A DNA stretch of 64,000 nucleotides from Tenrec ecaudatus (lineage: Eukaryota > Chordata > Mammalia > Afrosoricida > Tenrecidae): NCBI RefSeq assembly GCF_050624435.1, contig NC_134540.1:101399739-101463738 (forward strand), read 5' to 3'. Each line of letters begins with the position of its first letter. The first letter of the stretch is position 1. A program made the position numbers and the translations under genes. Below are positions 1-12,990 of this stretch, in pieces. The notes under the pieces were generated by a model. The model made no database searches and was not told the origin of the DNA. It saw only the letters and a list, made by a program, of their open reading frames with translations.

Positions 1-602
1 TCACTACAAAACAGTTTAAGAGAGTGAGCAAAGAGGACAAGGTGAAGCTGTTGCCAACAGTCCCTCTGACTGAGTGTTGGAGAAGCTGGGAAGTACACAG
101 GCCATGGACCCTAACGGAGTGGCAGATAGGAGAAGCAACCTGGGCTGCAGGAACACACCTGAGCCAGGAACCAAAACTCTGACCCTCTGCACCCATTACC
201 TACAAAATTTATCATAGTTCCTGTCAAAAGGGGAGGAAATATTTAAAGGGCATAGATCCATTTTTCACAGAGCAGACCTAAAGGGTAAGTTCAAAGCTGG
301 TAAGTTACTAAGTGGTAAAATGTATATGTTGAGAAGGATCTATTCATTCACCATCAACAACATCAAAAACCTGGAACAAATATGATATTTTCAAAATAAT
401 ATTTAAAACAAATGTGAAATCTTAAATTGTAGGAATTTTGGTGTTCATTCTTTCTCTTATGAATTTGTATGTATATTAAATTTAGCAAAGAAAAATCTTG
501 GTGATAAAAAAGCAATCTATATATTACACCTACATATTGAGAAATCTTGAGCTGGTAATCCTAACTCTCTACAGATAAAGAAGCTGACTATTTATGTTTC
601 TT
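1..602. other. Intergenic DNA, nothing recognised
   Basis: No exon, repeat family or RNA gene was recognised here. The stretch is AT-rich from about 300 onward and has no long open frame. Confidence 0.4.
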
Positions 603-860
603 AGTGTGCTGTCAAACATATACCACAAGTAGGTGGCTTCAAAGAACTGACATTTATTTTCTCACATTTCTTGGGGTTGAAAGTCTAAATCAGGCTCTTG
701 GCTGTGTCACTTCCTTCCTTGTTGGTCCTTTGGGGTATGGTTCCCTGGGAACCCTCACATGGCATCTGTCTCTCTTCCCCAAAGTGCCTCTCTGTCGAAT
801 ATGCTCTTTTTATAACTCACTTTATCAACTTTTCAAACTTGTATGCTCTGCATTTTGCTG
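603..860 (-). repeat. Ancient LTR-like (MaLR-type) fragment
   Basis: The segment has the order of an old mammalian LTR seen in many genomes: an 'accacaagtaggtggcttcaaa' type block, then 'tttattttctcacatttc', then 'gttgaaagtctaaatcaggc'. The match is from memory and diverged, so family and orientation are uncertain. The open frame across it (604-861) is not a gene. Confidence 0.4.
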
Positions 861-1042
861 AAGAAATGAAAGTGTTTCCCTGTATTCATTCGTAAATTCA
901 CTTATTCAACAAACCCCATGGAGCATGTTTTCCATGCCAGTCACCATACCTGACACATCACCTCAACCATGGAGTTATTCGCAGTTCAGTGAATGAGAGA
1001 TCAATTATCAGAGAATCAAACTAGACAATACAGTAAATGCGC

Positions 1043-1250
1043 TGGCGCCCTGGTGGCCTAGTGGTTATGCATCGGCCTGAGATCGAAAAGTCAGCAGTTC
1101 GTAGAACACCAGCCACAACACCGGTGAAAAGACAAGATCTGCTACACTCCTAAAACAACTGGATCTTGGAAATTCACAGAGCAATTCTATCCTGTTCTAT
1201 AGGGTCGCTACAAGTTGGCATCAACTAGATGGCAGTGAGGTTCGGGGGGG
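1043..1250 (+). repeat. AfroSINE-type SINE
   Basis: The head reads gcgccctggtggcctagtgg followed by a tRNA-like 'gcagttcg' B-box region. The end reads 'tatagggtcgctacaagttgg' and 'gatggcagtgagg'. It is a near full-length copy of about 200 bp. A second, more diverged copy follows directly. Confidence 0.88.
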
Positions 1251-1287
1251 CTTTTTGGATATAGTAAATACAGAAGTACGGGTGGTG

Positions 1288-1472
1288 TCGTAAATCACAC
1301 ATTGGGCTGCTAACTGAGAAGTCACTAAGTTGAACCCATCATGCTCCAAGGGCGAACAAATTAGGCATTCTGTTCCCATAAAGATGTACAACCTTGACTA
1401 TCCAAGAGGGAGTTCTACTCTATCCTCTAGGGTGGCTGTGGGTCAGAATTGATTCAACAGCAGTGAATGTTT
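1288..1472 (+). repeat. AfroSINE-type SINE, diverged
   Basis: It shows 'ttgggctgctaactgagaag', then 'tctatcctctagggtggctg', then 'gtcagaattgattcaacagc'. The order and spacing match the other SINEs in the window. The extreme head is lost. Confidence 0.75.
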
Positions 1473-4400
1473 TATATAGTGAGAGTCACAATATAAAGAA
1501 ACCGAGAGCAAGCCTTAAAAGGACATAGGAGGGAATCTTACCAAGAGCGATCTGGAAATCCTTTTGGCACAGGGAGGCCGGAACCTGCTGGAGCAAGTAA
1601 GAATGATGTGGGTGCGGAGAATGTTCCAAACAGAGGGCGCAATAATTTCTAATCCCCTACCAAAAAATATCTAGTTCCAAATTTCACCTAAAAATAATCA
1701 ACTAAATCAAAAGAATGGGGGAAAGTCTACCCTATAAACAAGGGCTATCTATACGAATTAGCTTTACCCTAAATACTGGTTAATTTTTTGTGTGGAGTTA
1801 CAGCATTTAGAAATGATTTTTTTAAAGAAATATTTTTTAATCCCACCAGAGTTTTTGTGCCAGGAGAACTAAAAGAAGGGAAGCTATTTTGGAATCACAA
1901 TCAATTTCCTGGTTGTATCTACGAATGTTTAATGTTTACATGGGTAGGATCACCCCATGCGCATGCGCATTGCGAACTAGCATCCAGACAGTCAGCAGCA
2001 GGTGGCACACAAATGTCTCGTGAAGTATGCGTGTCAGTGCACTCATCTTCGAGATGAAAGGGAGGCGGCGTTTGCATGTTCTTTCCTGTTTATTCTGGGC
2101 CTGTCAAAGAGGTCCTGGGAGATAAGATCACTGTTTTCCACGTATGTGTAACTGAGTATTTCCAATCTTATTGTCTATGTGCTAAGGCATGCCACAACCC
2201 TTTCCATCGGAAGAAGCCGTGTGTTGTTATTCTAATCTTGAGAATGATTTAGCGGTGTGGAATGAAAAGATGATATTCCTACCGTGCCACTGAAAACGCC
2301 ATCGTTACTGCTGTGCTGGGCGCGGAACCAAGGCCGTAACGAAGTCAGCTGATCTTCCACACTTGTAAAGCTTTTAAGCCACGCTGAAATCCAGGGCTTC
2401 AACTTGCACTGACTTGACGATTGAATTCTGATTTCCAGTCAGGGTTTTCTAATAACACTGAGAGAAGACATTAGTAAATATTCAACTTTTTTTTCTCGGA
2501 ATAGTAAAGCAGACTCCCAACTGAGTTATAAAAGGAAGATAGAATAATTGATGGATTGGAATTGTGGCGTGGTCGAAGAATATTGTACATACCCTGGACT
2601 TCCTGGAGAACAAACCAGCCAATGTTAGGAGAAATAGAAGCAGAATATTTCACAGAAGTGGAGATGGTGAGACTTTGCACATGACGTCAGGAAAGACATG
2701 AGAAAGCTCAGGAGTGGGATTTGCAGACGAACTGAAATATCCCACTCTACTGCTTTCATTGAACATAGCCAATAGAACCTTATCATTTATTAAGTTAATT
2801 AATTCTTCACACATTGCTCTGAAATATACGGTGGGCTGCTCTTTCTAATGGTTTCGTAATTTGAGAGCCGACCTGCTAAAATTAATCAAAATGAGCAACA
2901 GGTTCAAGCAGACTCTCAAATGTTCTGTTTTGGGAGAATTAGAACACTTCATTTTTCCGTGAAATAGAGTCCATCTTCAGAAAGCCTCATAATGATAGCA
3001 ACAACATATTGGAAAATGGATTTTCAATACTGATGGCCTTCCTTAATTTGTGTTTGTTTCCAGTTTGAGTTCAAACAAAACCGGATGTATGATTTAAATG
3101 TAGCAAACATTAAAATCTCTGTAAATTGAACTATTTTCATGTTTATCAACTACAATTAAGGTGTACCCACTGCTAATGCAATTGCTAATTAAATTAATTA
3201 GACCTGACTCGCTGGCAAACAACATCATACACAGAGCACACTTATAGAGAGCACAGTAGCCGCTCTGTATAGTTTTCATAATTAATTTGGTGAAAATTAA
3301 AAATAGATTCTAGCTCCATCCCCTTGTCCGTCACCTTGTCCATTACCATATAGACATTTTCCACACAAATTTTCAAATGCCCCATTTTGATGTTGACAAA
3401 TATGCGGCCCTCTTTCAAGCCCATAATTTATATCCTTAGAAGAAAAATTATTCCACAAAGCAGGATCTGTATTTCTGTTATTTATGGAGTCTGTAAATGC
3501 AATCATTTCAGAATACAATAGTTTCACTTCTCATATTATTATTAAGTTTATAAACGTATAGCAAGGAACAGATGCAGAATTTGGAACAAGTCCTCTTAAA
3601 TTTGTATATATATTAGTAATTTCAGTACTAGCAGTACTAGTACAATGATTTGCACCCACTAAAAGCAAGCATTCAATGAAACAAATCTTCTGATTCACTA
3701 TGTTTTTAAGAGGAAGTAAATTTTGGAACTATCTGGAGGGATTTCAAATTCTTATTATCTTATGAAAATTTTTGGTTTTGCTGTCCACTAACTTGTTGCC
3801 ATTTAACATAACCTACATATAAAATTGTGGGATTTTTAAAATTTGGTTCTTCTATAGCAAATAAATTGGAATAAAACAAATGAAACTTATAAAAGTTACC
3901 TTTGAATTTGAGTATAAATACAAACGTTTATATTTGAAAACTATTAGGTAAAAATGATTTGAAACATGCCATTCTATTTTTTGTTCTGGGATCATCAAGG
4001 GAAATATTACTTACAAGGCGGTGTAAAGGCCCTTTATTCATTTGCTGTAAGCTGTCTGTTTATTGTTGGGTCAATTGCAGGTCTCCGGAAGTGTTTTGTT
4101 GAAGTTCTTGTTGTTTTGAGATAATACCTAAAACCTGCACACTCACTTTCTGTCCTTTGATGCTGTGTCTTCACTATTCATTGGGCTACCGATGATCGCC
4201 GATGGTGCAAGAGTGGTCACAAAGAGCATTATATGAATAGCAAGGTATCGTCGATCTGTGGATGCATCTTCGTTTGCTTTGTGCTTCACAAGATGCGTCA
4301 CAGTCACACACGTATAGGGCTACTGGAACATTCTTAGGTGGTCCACAGGAGAGAACTGCAGGTGAGAGAATACTGCATCTGAAATGAAAAGGACAACAGA

Positions 4401-4720
4401 GTCCTTTGCTTTATCCAAGCCCTACTTTGCTTATTGGTTACCTAGCTAGAAAGCTCTTACTTTTAAAATTAGTAGTTTGACTATATAATTTTATAATGCC
4501 CGCCCCTTCAAAGTAGCACCTCTTTCCTGCCCTCAGTAGATACCTTCTTGTTGGCAGCAGCGAATTCATGTATTCCCTGAATTTTCCTGTCCAGAGACAA
4601 ACAGCTTCTTTATAGCTAAAAAGACTTAAGAGGGTTCTTTTGAATGATGTAGATAGTTTGGTTATGGGCCCTGATTTTAATACAATACTGTGCACAGCTG
4701 AAAATGTTTCTTTAATGTAA
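1473..4720. other. Mostly unique intergenic DNA, with an AT-rich block
   Basis: No gene was recognised. From about 2770 to 3540 the sequence is rich in TAATTA/AATTAATT motifs and shows no recognisable repeat, which makes it a possible non-coding regulatory block. The remaining short open frames look random. Confidence 0.4.
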
Positions 4721-4724
4721 ACAT

Positions 4725-4930
4725 GACTGGCAGTGCTCTGGGCTAGGAACTGAGCTGCCAACCAGAAGATCGGTGGTTTGAAACCATCAACCACTTCAGA
4801 GAAAAGAGGTGAAACTGTCTTCTCCTTTAGAGGGTGAAGTACAAAGATAGAAAAAAAGAAAAAGCTTTCCTTGGAAACCGGATGTGGAACCACTCTGAGT
4901 CAGGATCAAGTCAATGGTCGTGGGTGTGCT
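4725..4930 (+). repeat. AfroSINE-type SINE
   Basis: It shows 'ctaggaactgagctgccaac', 'gatcggtggtttgaaacc' and 'ctctgagtcaggatcaagtc'. A 151-codon open frame on the - strand (4438-4893) runs through it and is therefore unlikely to be coding. Confidence 0.75.
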
Positions 4931-5767
4931 TTGCTTTTGGTTAAAGTAAACATAAGTTAAACATGATTATTTAGCTACTTGTTCACCTTCATCTCTTACA
5001 TTGTCACATTTGTCCTGGAAAATAGTCCATCTACAATTTGATTAAAACATATTTTCCATTTCTCATCATAAAAAAGTGATGTAAATAATTCTTTGCATAT
5101 GAATGCAAAGAGTTATATACATTTGGTCCTTTCCCTATGGAAATATAGAGTCTAAACTAATATATCATGACAGACATTCAGAAGAATTTGATGACAGTCA
5201 GAAAGCTTTATGATAACATAAAAATATATAGATTAGACCATTTAAATGTAAATTACATGGGAAAGCATTTGAAAATCTTAATCTTCTTAAGAAATAGTTA
5301 TGTTTAATTTAAAATGAAACAACCCAAACCACTTTTTCACTAATTAGCATCTATTCTTTCAGGTGACTCAAGAACAAGTGTTACTTTAAATTTTTTGTTC
5401 TGCCATGCCGCTTTGGAAAACTTAGAAAAGCAGCTCAGCATTCACGTTTTTACTGATGTTTCTCGTGATTTGCAATTATGCTCCATTTGCGCCCTAAAAT
5501 GACTCAATATGCTACAGTGTTTGCTGACTAAATCTGACTGGAAACTTGGCCTTTCCTCTGAAGTGCCTTTCAGTACGATTTTTACTCCTTTCATTACAAA
5601 GTAGCCTAAAACTTTCGGACTGTCCCAATCAGATTTCTGAGGCACCAGGAGCAGCCAAGCTTACTTGGTTGGTTTAGAGTCAGAAAAAGGGTATGGTTCA
5701 TCTACGGTGTTTCACGAATAAAGGCCAGACATCTTCTTCCAAAAGATACAGCCATTGAAACACTAGA

Positions 5768-5995
5768 ACTCACCATTCTCTTCTGCTGCACATGGGGTCG
5801 CCATGAGTCAAAATCAATTCAATGGCAGCTGGCCTAGTAGCCCCAGGTGCCAAATGGTTAGGCTCTTGGTTGGGAACTCTAAAGCTGGTGGCTTGAATGT
5901 ATCCAGAGGTACCTCAGAAAATGTCTACTTCCAAAAGAACACAGCAGCCACAACTCAAAGGAAAGTAGTTCGACTCTGAAACATGGGGTGGGGGT
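5768..5995 (+). repeat. Two adjacent AfroSINE fragments
   Basis: Positions 5768-5832 are a SINE 3' end ('atggggtcgccatgagtc', 'caattcaatggcagc'). Positions 5838-5995 are the head and body of another copy ('agccccaggtgccaaatgg', 'gggaactctaaagctggtgg'). Confidence 0.7.
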
Positions 5996-6503
5996 GGGGG
6001 GGACTCTCAACAGGTGGGTATGCGATTTAGCCACAAGGAGGTTGCCAGTCTTCTGTCACATCAAGGGAAATACTTTTTGTCCATTTGCTGTATGTTTTGG
6101 TTTTTTTCAGTCTCAAGGTAGGACGCATTCAACCCTGACTACTTCTGCAGCAACTAGAAGGCACTGCAATTATACCTACCGTGCTTTTGAAAAGATATTT
6201 TTACTCTTTCATTGCTTCTATTTCTGATTCATCTATTTATTTTATACCTACCTATTGTTTTACATTGGCTTTGCAATTTGTCTATTATTTGCACACTCTG
6301 TAATATTACCAGCACGTTTGTTGAGTCAGCTCACTCTTGCTCATGGTGGTTTGTTTCTTTTGTGGTTTGGGATTATTTTTTAAATCATAAATTTATCTTC
6401 CGTGAGATTTTTATTTCTCTTGGGAGTTCCATACTTCCTTGTGTGGAGGTAGTTTTCCCTTTATGACCTGAGCTGCGAGTTTGATAAATTCTGATATACT
6501 AGT

Positions 6504-7054
6504 TGAGGTGTGCCACCCTGGCCGATAAACACATGTGGGATTAATTGAAGGGAGAGAGATAAAAGGTTCGGCGAGCCTCGCCTTTCTTGTCTCTTGCTCT
6601 TTGATCATGGACCAGTGTGCGGCTGCCTTGCTTGTTCTGTGCCTCAATTTGCAAGCTACCCTACCTGTGGGACACCTAACCCGTGGACTGTGTTGCTGTA
6701 ATTTGAGGTTGCTTGAAGATCTGCTTCACCACACAATTGGAATTTATATCTCTTGAACTGGGGACTGTCGGACCCTGTCATCTGGCTGACTGTGGGTGAC
6801 CTGCCTTGCTGTTTGCTGCCTGTGCCCGGATAGCCTGAATGGCTCTACAGAGACTCCCCGGCGGCCCTCAAGACTTGAAGGACTGCCAGTGTCTCACAAC
6901 TGTCTCACGGGAGTGAGTTGCACTGAGCCATTTTTACTGCTTTATAATTCAATTAACTGTTTATTTCTTGTGTTATATATCTATCTATCTGTATAAATAT
7001 ATAAAAATTATTAGCAATCTGGTTCTGTCTCTCTAGAGAACCCTGTCTAACACA
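6504..7054 (+). repeat. MaLR-like solo LTR (copy A) with perfect TSD
   Basis: The 551-bp element starts TGAGGTGTGCC and ends CTGTCTAACACA. The TG...CA termini are typical of an LTR. It is flanked by the exact 5-bp duplication CTAGT (6499-6503 and 7055-7059), as expected for an ERVL/MaLR integration. The 3' part 'tctctctagagaaccctg' resembles mammalian MaLR LTR ends. It is most similar to copy C at 13786. No internal retroviral genes are present. Confidence 0.85.
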
Positions 7055-7337
7055 CTAGTGTTTAGGTTAGTTTCTTTAACCAGAGGCCTACATAAAGGAA
7101 GTAAAGGAGGTTAAATTCTACAACTCCTTCTAACTCGGGACTAAATGAACTATATGTTCTCTTTCTTTCCCATTTCAATACATAGGAAAATATATTTCTT
7201 TTTTCCCCTAGCTTTTTCTTTCTCTCTGTCTCTCTCTTTGTTGTTGTTGTTTACTGATTTTTATTTGGAATGGGCAGCCCTTCAAATGGTTTAAGCTTCA
7301 GGGACTACCTTGTGCACAGCTCCGGTCCGATGTAATT

Positions 7338-7560
7338 CTTTCCCTGTCGTTAAGTCAACTCACTCACTACCATAGAGTCGGTTGGATTCATAGTCACCCT
7401 CCAGGACAGGGTAGCATTTTCCCTGTGGGTTTCCAAGACTGTAATTCTTTACAGGAGTAGAAAATCTCACTGTTCTCCTGAGCAGTAGCTGGTAGTTTCA
7501 AACTGCTGACCTTGTGGTTAACAGTCCAACACATAACCCCTATGAACCAGGGCTCTTAGT
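7338..7560 (-). repeat. AfroSINE-type SINE, reverse
   Basis: Read in reverse it starts 'gagccctggttcatagggg' and ends in 'gactctatggtagtgagtg'. The middle 'gctgaccttgtggttaac' is the reverse complement of the tRNA-like region. Confidence 0.82.
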
Positions 7561-7975
7561 TACTGTCAAGCTGGCTCTAACTTATAGCAACCCTATGGAT
7601 TACAGAGTAGGGCTTTTCTGGCTGGAATCTTTACAAAAGAAGTTTGCCAGGCCTTTTCTTCCCCCAAGATACTGGCCAGGTTGGACCATTCACTTTTAGG
7701 TAGTAGCCTACCATAAGCCACTAGCACCGCCCAGGCTTCTGTGTGCATAACAAACTTAAACCAAATCACTGTCAATGAGTCTATTCCAATTCATAGAAAT
7801 CCTATAGGACAAAATAGAACTGCTTCTTAGAGTGTCTGAGGCTGTAAATCTTTATAAGAGCAGACTGCTTCATCTTTTTTCCTGAGAACCAATGGGTGCA
7901 TTTTAACAATTGATGTTTAGTTAGCAGCCCAAGAATGACCTTACTGTGCTAGCAGAGCTCCTTATTTGCAGGGTA
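7560..7975 (-). repeat. AfroSINE-type fragments, reverse
   Basis: Positions 7560-7650 ('agctggctctaacttatagc', 'aaccctatggattacagag') are a partial copy. Positions 7765-7975 ('gtctattccaattcatag', 'aaatcctataggac', 'ctgtaaatctttataag') are a second one. Both are on the - strand. Confidence 0.65.
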
Positions 7976-8449
7976 ATATGTGTAAAAATAAAATCTTCAA
8001 CACATGACTAAAGTGGCTCTTTCTTACTAACATAACTCCACTCTCCACCCCCCCCCCCCAATGTTAAATAGCGTATGGGAGCTTTTGTTCTCTGGTGAAA
8101 GGAATAAATTAATTTCGTGTGTATTAATTGGATATGTTTACATGGCTCCTAGTCATGATTTGCTAATTGTGTTGGTGGTATTGGAAAAGGTTCTCAATAC
8201 TTCTCCAAATGAATGAGAATTGGATGATATAAACATATTAGAAAAACATCTAAAATTTAGAGATAAGTTAATTCTGTGTATTGATTTGGAAGTTTCCCCA
8301 TGGTGCATTGTTAAATAAAAGAGCAAGAAAGTGGAGACAAGGAACATGGTTGCCATAGAACAGACGTAGGCCGAGCTCCTCAGCAACGAGGGACAGGTTC
8401 CTCTAGCAGGAATATCTTGCAATTCCTGGAGGCAAGCTAAGTAGACCAA

Positions 8450-11400
8450 TGTAGACACAATCTGGTGCCAACTTGAGACTATTAAGAGTGAAGGGGTGGT
8501 ACTGGGTATATACCCAGAAGAGGCAAGAAATAAACCATGGCCAGACATCTGTGCTCCAAGTTTCATTACGGCACAGGTCACAATCGCAAGGAGTTGAAAA
8601 CAACCCAAATTTCCATCAACTGACGAATGGATTAAAAAACTGTGGTACATACATACAACGGAGTACTATGCATCACTAAAAAGCAATGGTGAATGTATGA
8701 AGCACATTGCTACATGGGAAGAACTGGAGGAAATCATGCTAAACGAGGTAAGCCAAACCCAAAAGGAGAACAATATGAGTCCTTTGAGGTAAGCTTAAAA
8801 AAATGCAAAAGGGTCATATGGAAAAAGTTACTGTATACAAACATTCCTGGAGTGAGGCCCAGATAGTATGGTAGGGGCCAGATCAAATCCAGGGATACAT
8901 ATGGTAGTCAACTAAAATGGAGGGGAAGAAAGGTAAAAATAAATAAATACATTAAAAAAGAAATGGGTAGTCAGAACACAGGGCACTAACCCACCCTAGG
9001 GGAGAATATTGTTTATATCTCCACAGGGAATGAGGGCCAAGGCTTCAACCCGGTGCTCCAAGATGTGAATGCAACTTGCTGGCATAGAGTAGGGAGCGAG
9101 TGGAGAGGTCAGAGGGGCCGGCCCCAATCCCAACTAAGTGGACAACTGTCCCTCCCCCTAGAAGAATTTATTTCAGAGGACAGCACTGAAGCTGCAGCTC
9201 AGGGAGAGGGACATGTCTGATCAGAGCACACAGGAGCAAATGAAGGGGGAGGAAAAGTGAGTGGAGCACATCTTAGCCCACCAAGCCTTGACGAGGCTAT
9301 TCCTGCTCAGAGCAGCCAATCCACAGAGAGGACCATCTGGTAAGCCCCACTATGAGACACGACACCCTCACTGACCCACAGCCCTACAGGGGATAAAACT
9401 GGAGACACAGTGTGGGAATTCTGCCCGATCTGATCCCACCATACCGAGGCAAAACACTAAGGATGTGAAACAGAACAGCAAGGGGAACAGAGCAACGAAG
9501 TCCCCAGGGAATGCCAAAAATATGCTTCGGGGCCAGGGAGTGGCACCCCATCAGACTCTAACAGAAAACACTCCTAAAGGCCAACAAACAGTTCTTGAAC
9601 TAACTACAAGCTTTTCTTTTTTGTTGTGTTTTGTTTTTTTGTCATTGGCTTTTGGGATTTTTTTTGTTTTCTTTTGTTGCTTGGTTTTGCTCTGTCATGT
9701 TTTTGTGCATGTTATTATCTCCGCAGGTCTGTCTAAATAAGATAGGCTGGATGAACTATCTGTAGGAGAAAACAGCGGAACTTACAGTTCAGGGGGACAT
9801 GGAAGAGAGGGAGGTGGGGGAGAAAAGAAGTGTTGTTAACAAACCCAGGGACAAGGGAACAACAAGTGAGGAGGGTGTGGGAGGCCTGGTAGGGCATGAT
9901 CAAGAGTAATATAACCGAGAGGAATTACTGAAACCCAAGTGAAGGCTGAGCATGATAGTGGGACAAGAGGAAAGTAAAAGGAAATAGAGGAAAGAGCTAG
10001 GAGGCAAAGGGCATTTATAGAGGTTTAGATAAAGACATACATAAGCAAATATATTTATGAGGATGGAGAAATAGATTTATGTGCATATATTTATAAGTTT
10101 AGTATTAAGATAGCAGATGGACATTGGGCCTCCACTCAAGTACTCCCTCAATGCAAGAATACTTTGCTCTATTAAACTGGCATTCCATGATACTCACCTT
10201 CCTGACACGATTGCTGAAGACAAAGCGGGTGCATAAGCAAATGTGAAGAAAGCTGATGGTGATTGGCTATTAAAAGATATAATGTTTGGGGTCTGAAAGG
10301 CTTGAAGGTAAACAAGTAGACATATAGCTGAGAAGCAACAAAGCCCACATGGAAGAAGCACACCAGCTTGTGTGATTATGAGCTGCCAAAGGGTTCAGGT
10401 ATCAGGCATCAAAGAACAAATATATTATCATTAAAATGAGGGAGAGTGCAGATTGGGGACCCAAAGCCCATCTATAGGCAACTGGACATCCCCTTACAGA
10501 AGGGTCGCTGTGAAGGGATGAGCCAGTCAGAGTGCAGTGTAGCAGTGATGAAACATGTAACTTTTCTCTTAATGCTTCCTCCCTACCCACTATCATGATC
10601 CCAAATCTACCTTACAAATCTGGCTAGACTAGAGGATGTACACTGGTACAGACAGAAACTGGAAACACAGGAAATTCAGGGCAGATGATGCCTTCAGGAC
10701 CAATGATAAGAGTGACAATACCAGGAGGATGGAGGGAGGGTTGGGTAGAGAGGGGGGAACCAATTATAAGGATCTATATATAACCTCCTCCCTTGGGGAC
10801 AGACAACAGAAAAGTGGGTAAAGGGAGACATCTGACAGTGCAAGATATGACAAAATAATAATTTATAAATTATCAAGGGTTCATTAGGGAGAGGGCAGCA
10901 GGGGAGGGGAAAAATGAGCTGATGCCAGGGGCTTATGTAGAGAGCAAATGTTTTGAGAATGATGAGGGTAATGAATGTACAAATGTGCTTTATACAATTG
11001 ATGCATGTATGGATTGTGTAAGAGTTCTATGAGCCCCCAATAAAATGATTTTTTTTAAAGTGAAGGGGTGGAGTTTAGCCTGTCAATCAGGTTGCAGCTT
11101 GATGATCTCATTTGGAGGCACCACAGAGATTAATAGCTCACTGGAGGCCAGGTACACACAGACAATCTGCTTGTCTTCTTCCTGACAATCCACAAGGAGA
11201 CCGCTGATGGAACCAGAGCCCTGGAGCTGGAGGATACACATGGAGACCCAACCCAGTACTGAGATGCTTCCACCGCTACTATATCCACAAGACCTTCCAG
11301 CCACTGGCCTGTGATCTTCCTGCATTCCGCATCATTGCATGTGCTGCGTGAGTCTGAAGAGGAAATTATATACTGGTATCAGACAAATGGGCTAATATCA

Positions 11401-11529
11401 GACTTAAGGACTTGATATGGGCTGGGCTGGGATGTCTTCTTAATATACAATTACTCTTTGATAAAAAGTTTTCTGTTACACATATGAGTGTCTATGAATT
11501 TGTTTCTCTGATCAACCCAGATTAACACA
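8450..11529 (+). repeat. MaLR-like LTR (copy B), split by an L1
   Basis: The LTR head is at 8450-8499 ('tgccaacttgagactattaag') and resumes at 11059 ('gtgaaggggtggagtttagc'), ending 'cagattaacaca' at 11529. The two parts are separated by an L1 and joined by its 13-bp target duplication. Removing the L1 restores an LTR of about 500 bp that matches copy D at 16810. The flanking LTR target duplication is imperfect (ccaat versus acaat). Confidence 0.8.
8500..11058 (+). mobile_element. 5'-truncated L1 (ORF2 end plus 3' UTR)
   Basis: The element opens with the ORF2 C-terminal coding region ('actgggtatatacccagaag', 'ccatcaactgacgaatgg', 'gagtactatgcatcac'). A long 3' UTR follows, rich in GT and purine tracts, ending 'gagcccccaataaaatg' plus a short tail. 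It is bracketed by an exact 13-bp duplication, AGTGAAGGGGTGG (8487-8499 and 11059-11071). This proves target-primed insertion into an older LTR. The ORF2 remnant has stops and is inactive. Short open frames inside are not genes. Confidence 0.93.
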
Positions 11530-11865
11530 ACAATGTTTCTTAAATTGGGAGAGTAGCAAGAACTGCTGTCAGACTCCCCTTGACCATTAACCAGTGTGCA
11601 AGCTGCTTCAGTGTGCCATGCTCCCTCCTAGCACAGCGGATTTGTCCCAGCCCATAGGGACCCAGCCGGCCAAACCTCACACCTCACTGGCTTCAGAGGT
11701 TGTGTGGCTAGAAGATCAAATGGCAACTTGGTACAGTCTCAGTCCCCCAGACGCACTTTTTCTCATCTTCCCCTTTCTTCTTTCTTTCCTTTGTTTTACC
11801 CAGCACCCTCCTGCACGTGTGCCCCACTCTCCTCCACACAGCATATACAAGGAGGTACCCCCCAA
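11530..11865. other. Intergenic DNA, not assigned
   Basis: This is a pyrimidine-rich stretch between LTR copy B and the mariner remnant. No gene was recognised. Confidence 0.35.
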
Positions 11866-11869
11866 ACAG

Positions 11870-12990
11870 AATTTTTTTTCAATGCTATATATTTAAATAT
11901 TTTTCCAAAACAACCTACCACCTTCAAAGTACTCTCCATTACACTTAATACATTTGTCAAATCTGCACTCTCGGAAGCATTTTTGCATTCTTGGAAACAT
12001 TTTTCAAACTCATCTGTTTGGATGGCTGACAGCACCTTCCTTTTTTTTTCTTCACCTTTTCTACATCTTCAAATCTCCGTTCTTTCATGTCCCTCTTCAT
12101 TCACAGAAATGAAGTCTCACAGAGTGAAGTCAAGTGAGTAAGGCTTGTGGGGCAAGAGAGGCATGTTTTTTGCCAAAAAATTGGTGCACTGAGATGACTG
12201 CTTGAGCAGGTGCATTGTCATGGTGGCAAAACCAGTGCCCTGCCTGCCATAAATCAGGCCTTTTTTGGTCACACACTGTTACACTGTATTTTCAGAACCT
12301 CTGCCGTGATTAACAGTCTGACCTGATGGAACGATCTCCAAGTGCACTATCCCCCTCACAGAGAAAAAACAAAAACAAATGGGCATTGTCTTGATCTTTG
12401 ATTTCATGTAATGAGCTTTTTTGGGGTGATGTAACAATGGAGTCTTCCACTGGCTTGTTTGAAGTTTGCTTTGGGGATCCTAAGAAAAACACCATGTCTC
12501 ATCACTAGTAATGACCTTGGGGGGGGGCAGTTTAGGTCCCTTCAGACCTGTTCTTTCAAAGAAGCTCTTTTGCTGGTCCGTCAGAACTCGAGGCTCAAAT
12601 TTGGCAGTGGCCCTTCTCATTCCCAAATCTGCCATTAAAATTCACTGAACTGAGCTCTGAGATAGTCCAGATAACGTTCCCATCTCAGTGCTAGTCCGTT
12701 GTCAGTTTACAAGCACAAGCAAACACATTTTGGTGACATTTTCATCTGTTTAGGAAGTTGACGGACATCAGGAACGAGGTTTGCCATCAACATTTCACCT
12801 TTTCTGAAAGAGAAAACCATTCAAAGACTTGAGTTGTTCCCACAGCGCTGTCCTTGTAAACTGTGTTCAACATCACAGCAGTTTCTTCAGCATCCCACCC
12901 CCATCTCAAAATTTCACAGCCATACGCTGTTATCTTAAATCGGCCATCACAAAAAACAAGGTTGGAATGAAACTGCTTTTATGAAAATAT
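11870..12990 (-). mobile_element. Inactive mariner (Tc1/mariner) element
   Basis: On the - strand the conceptual translation shows mariner transposase features in broken frames. There is a segment of the 'NFLAKN...PLLPH.PYS.D' type around 12130-12190, and a C-terminal segment of the 'RFDKCIKCNGEYFEGG' type around 11910-11970 that ends at a stop. The length of about 1.1 kb fits a mariner. Frameshifts and stops show it is dead. The N-terminal end (12800-12990) is shared with a second fragment at 29395. Terminal inverted repeats could not be set with confidence. Confidence 0.78.

Noticed and set aside
4438-4893. 151-codon - strand open frame
   Set aside because: It runs through an AfroSINE and unique sequence. 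No recognisable domain.
8153-8650. 165-codon - strand open frame
   Set aside because: It overlaps the LTR head and the sense-strand L1 ORF2 end. No protein family recognised.
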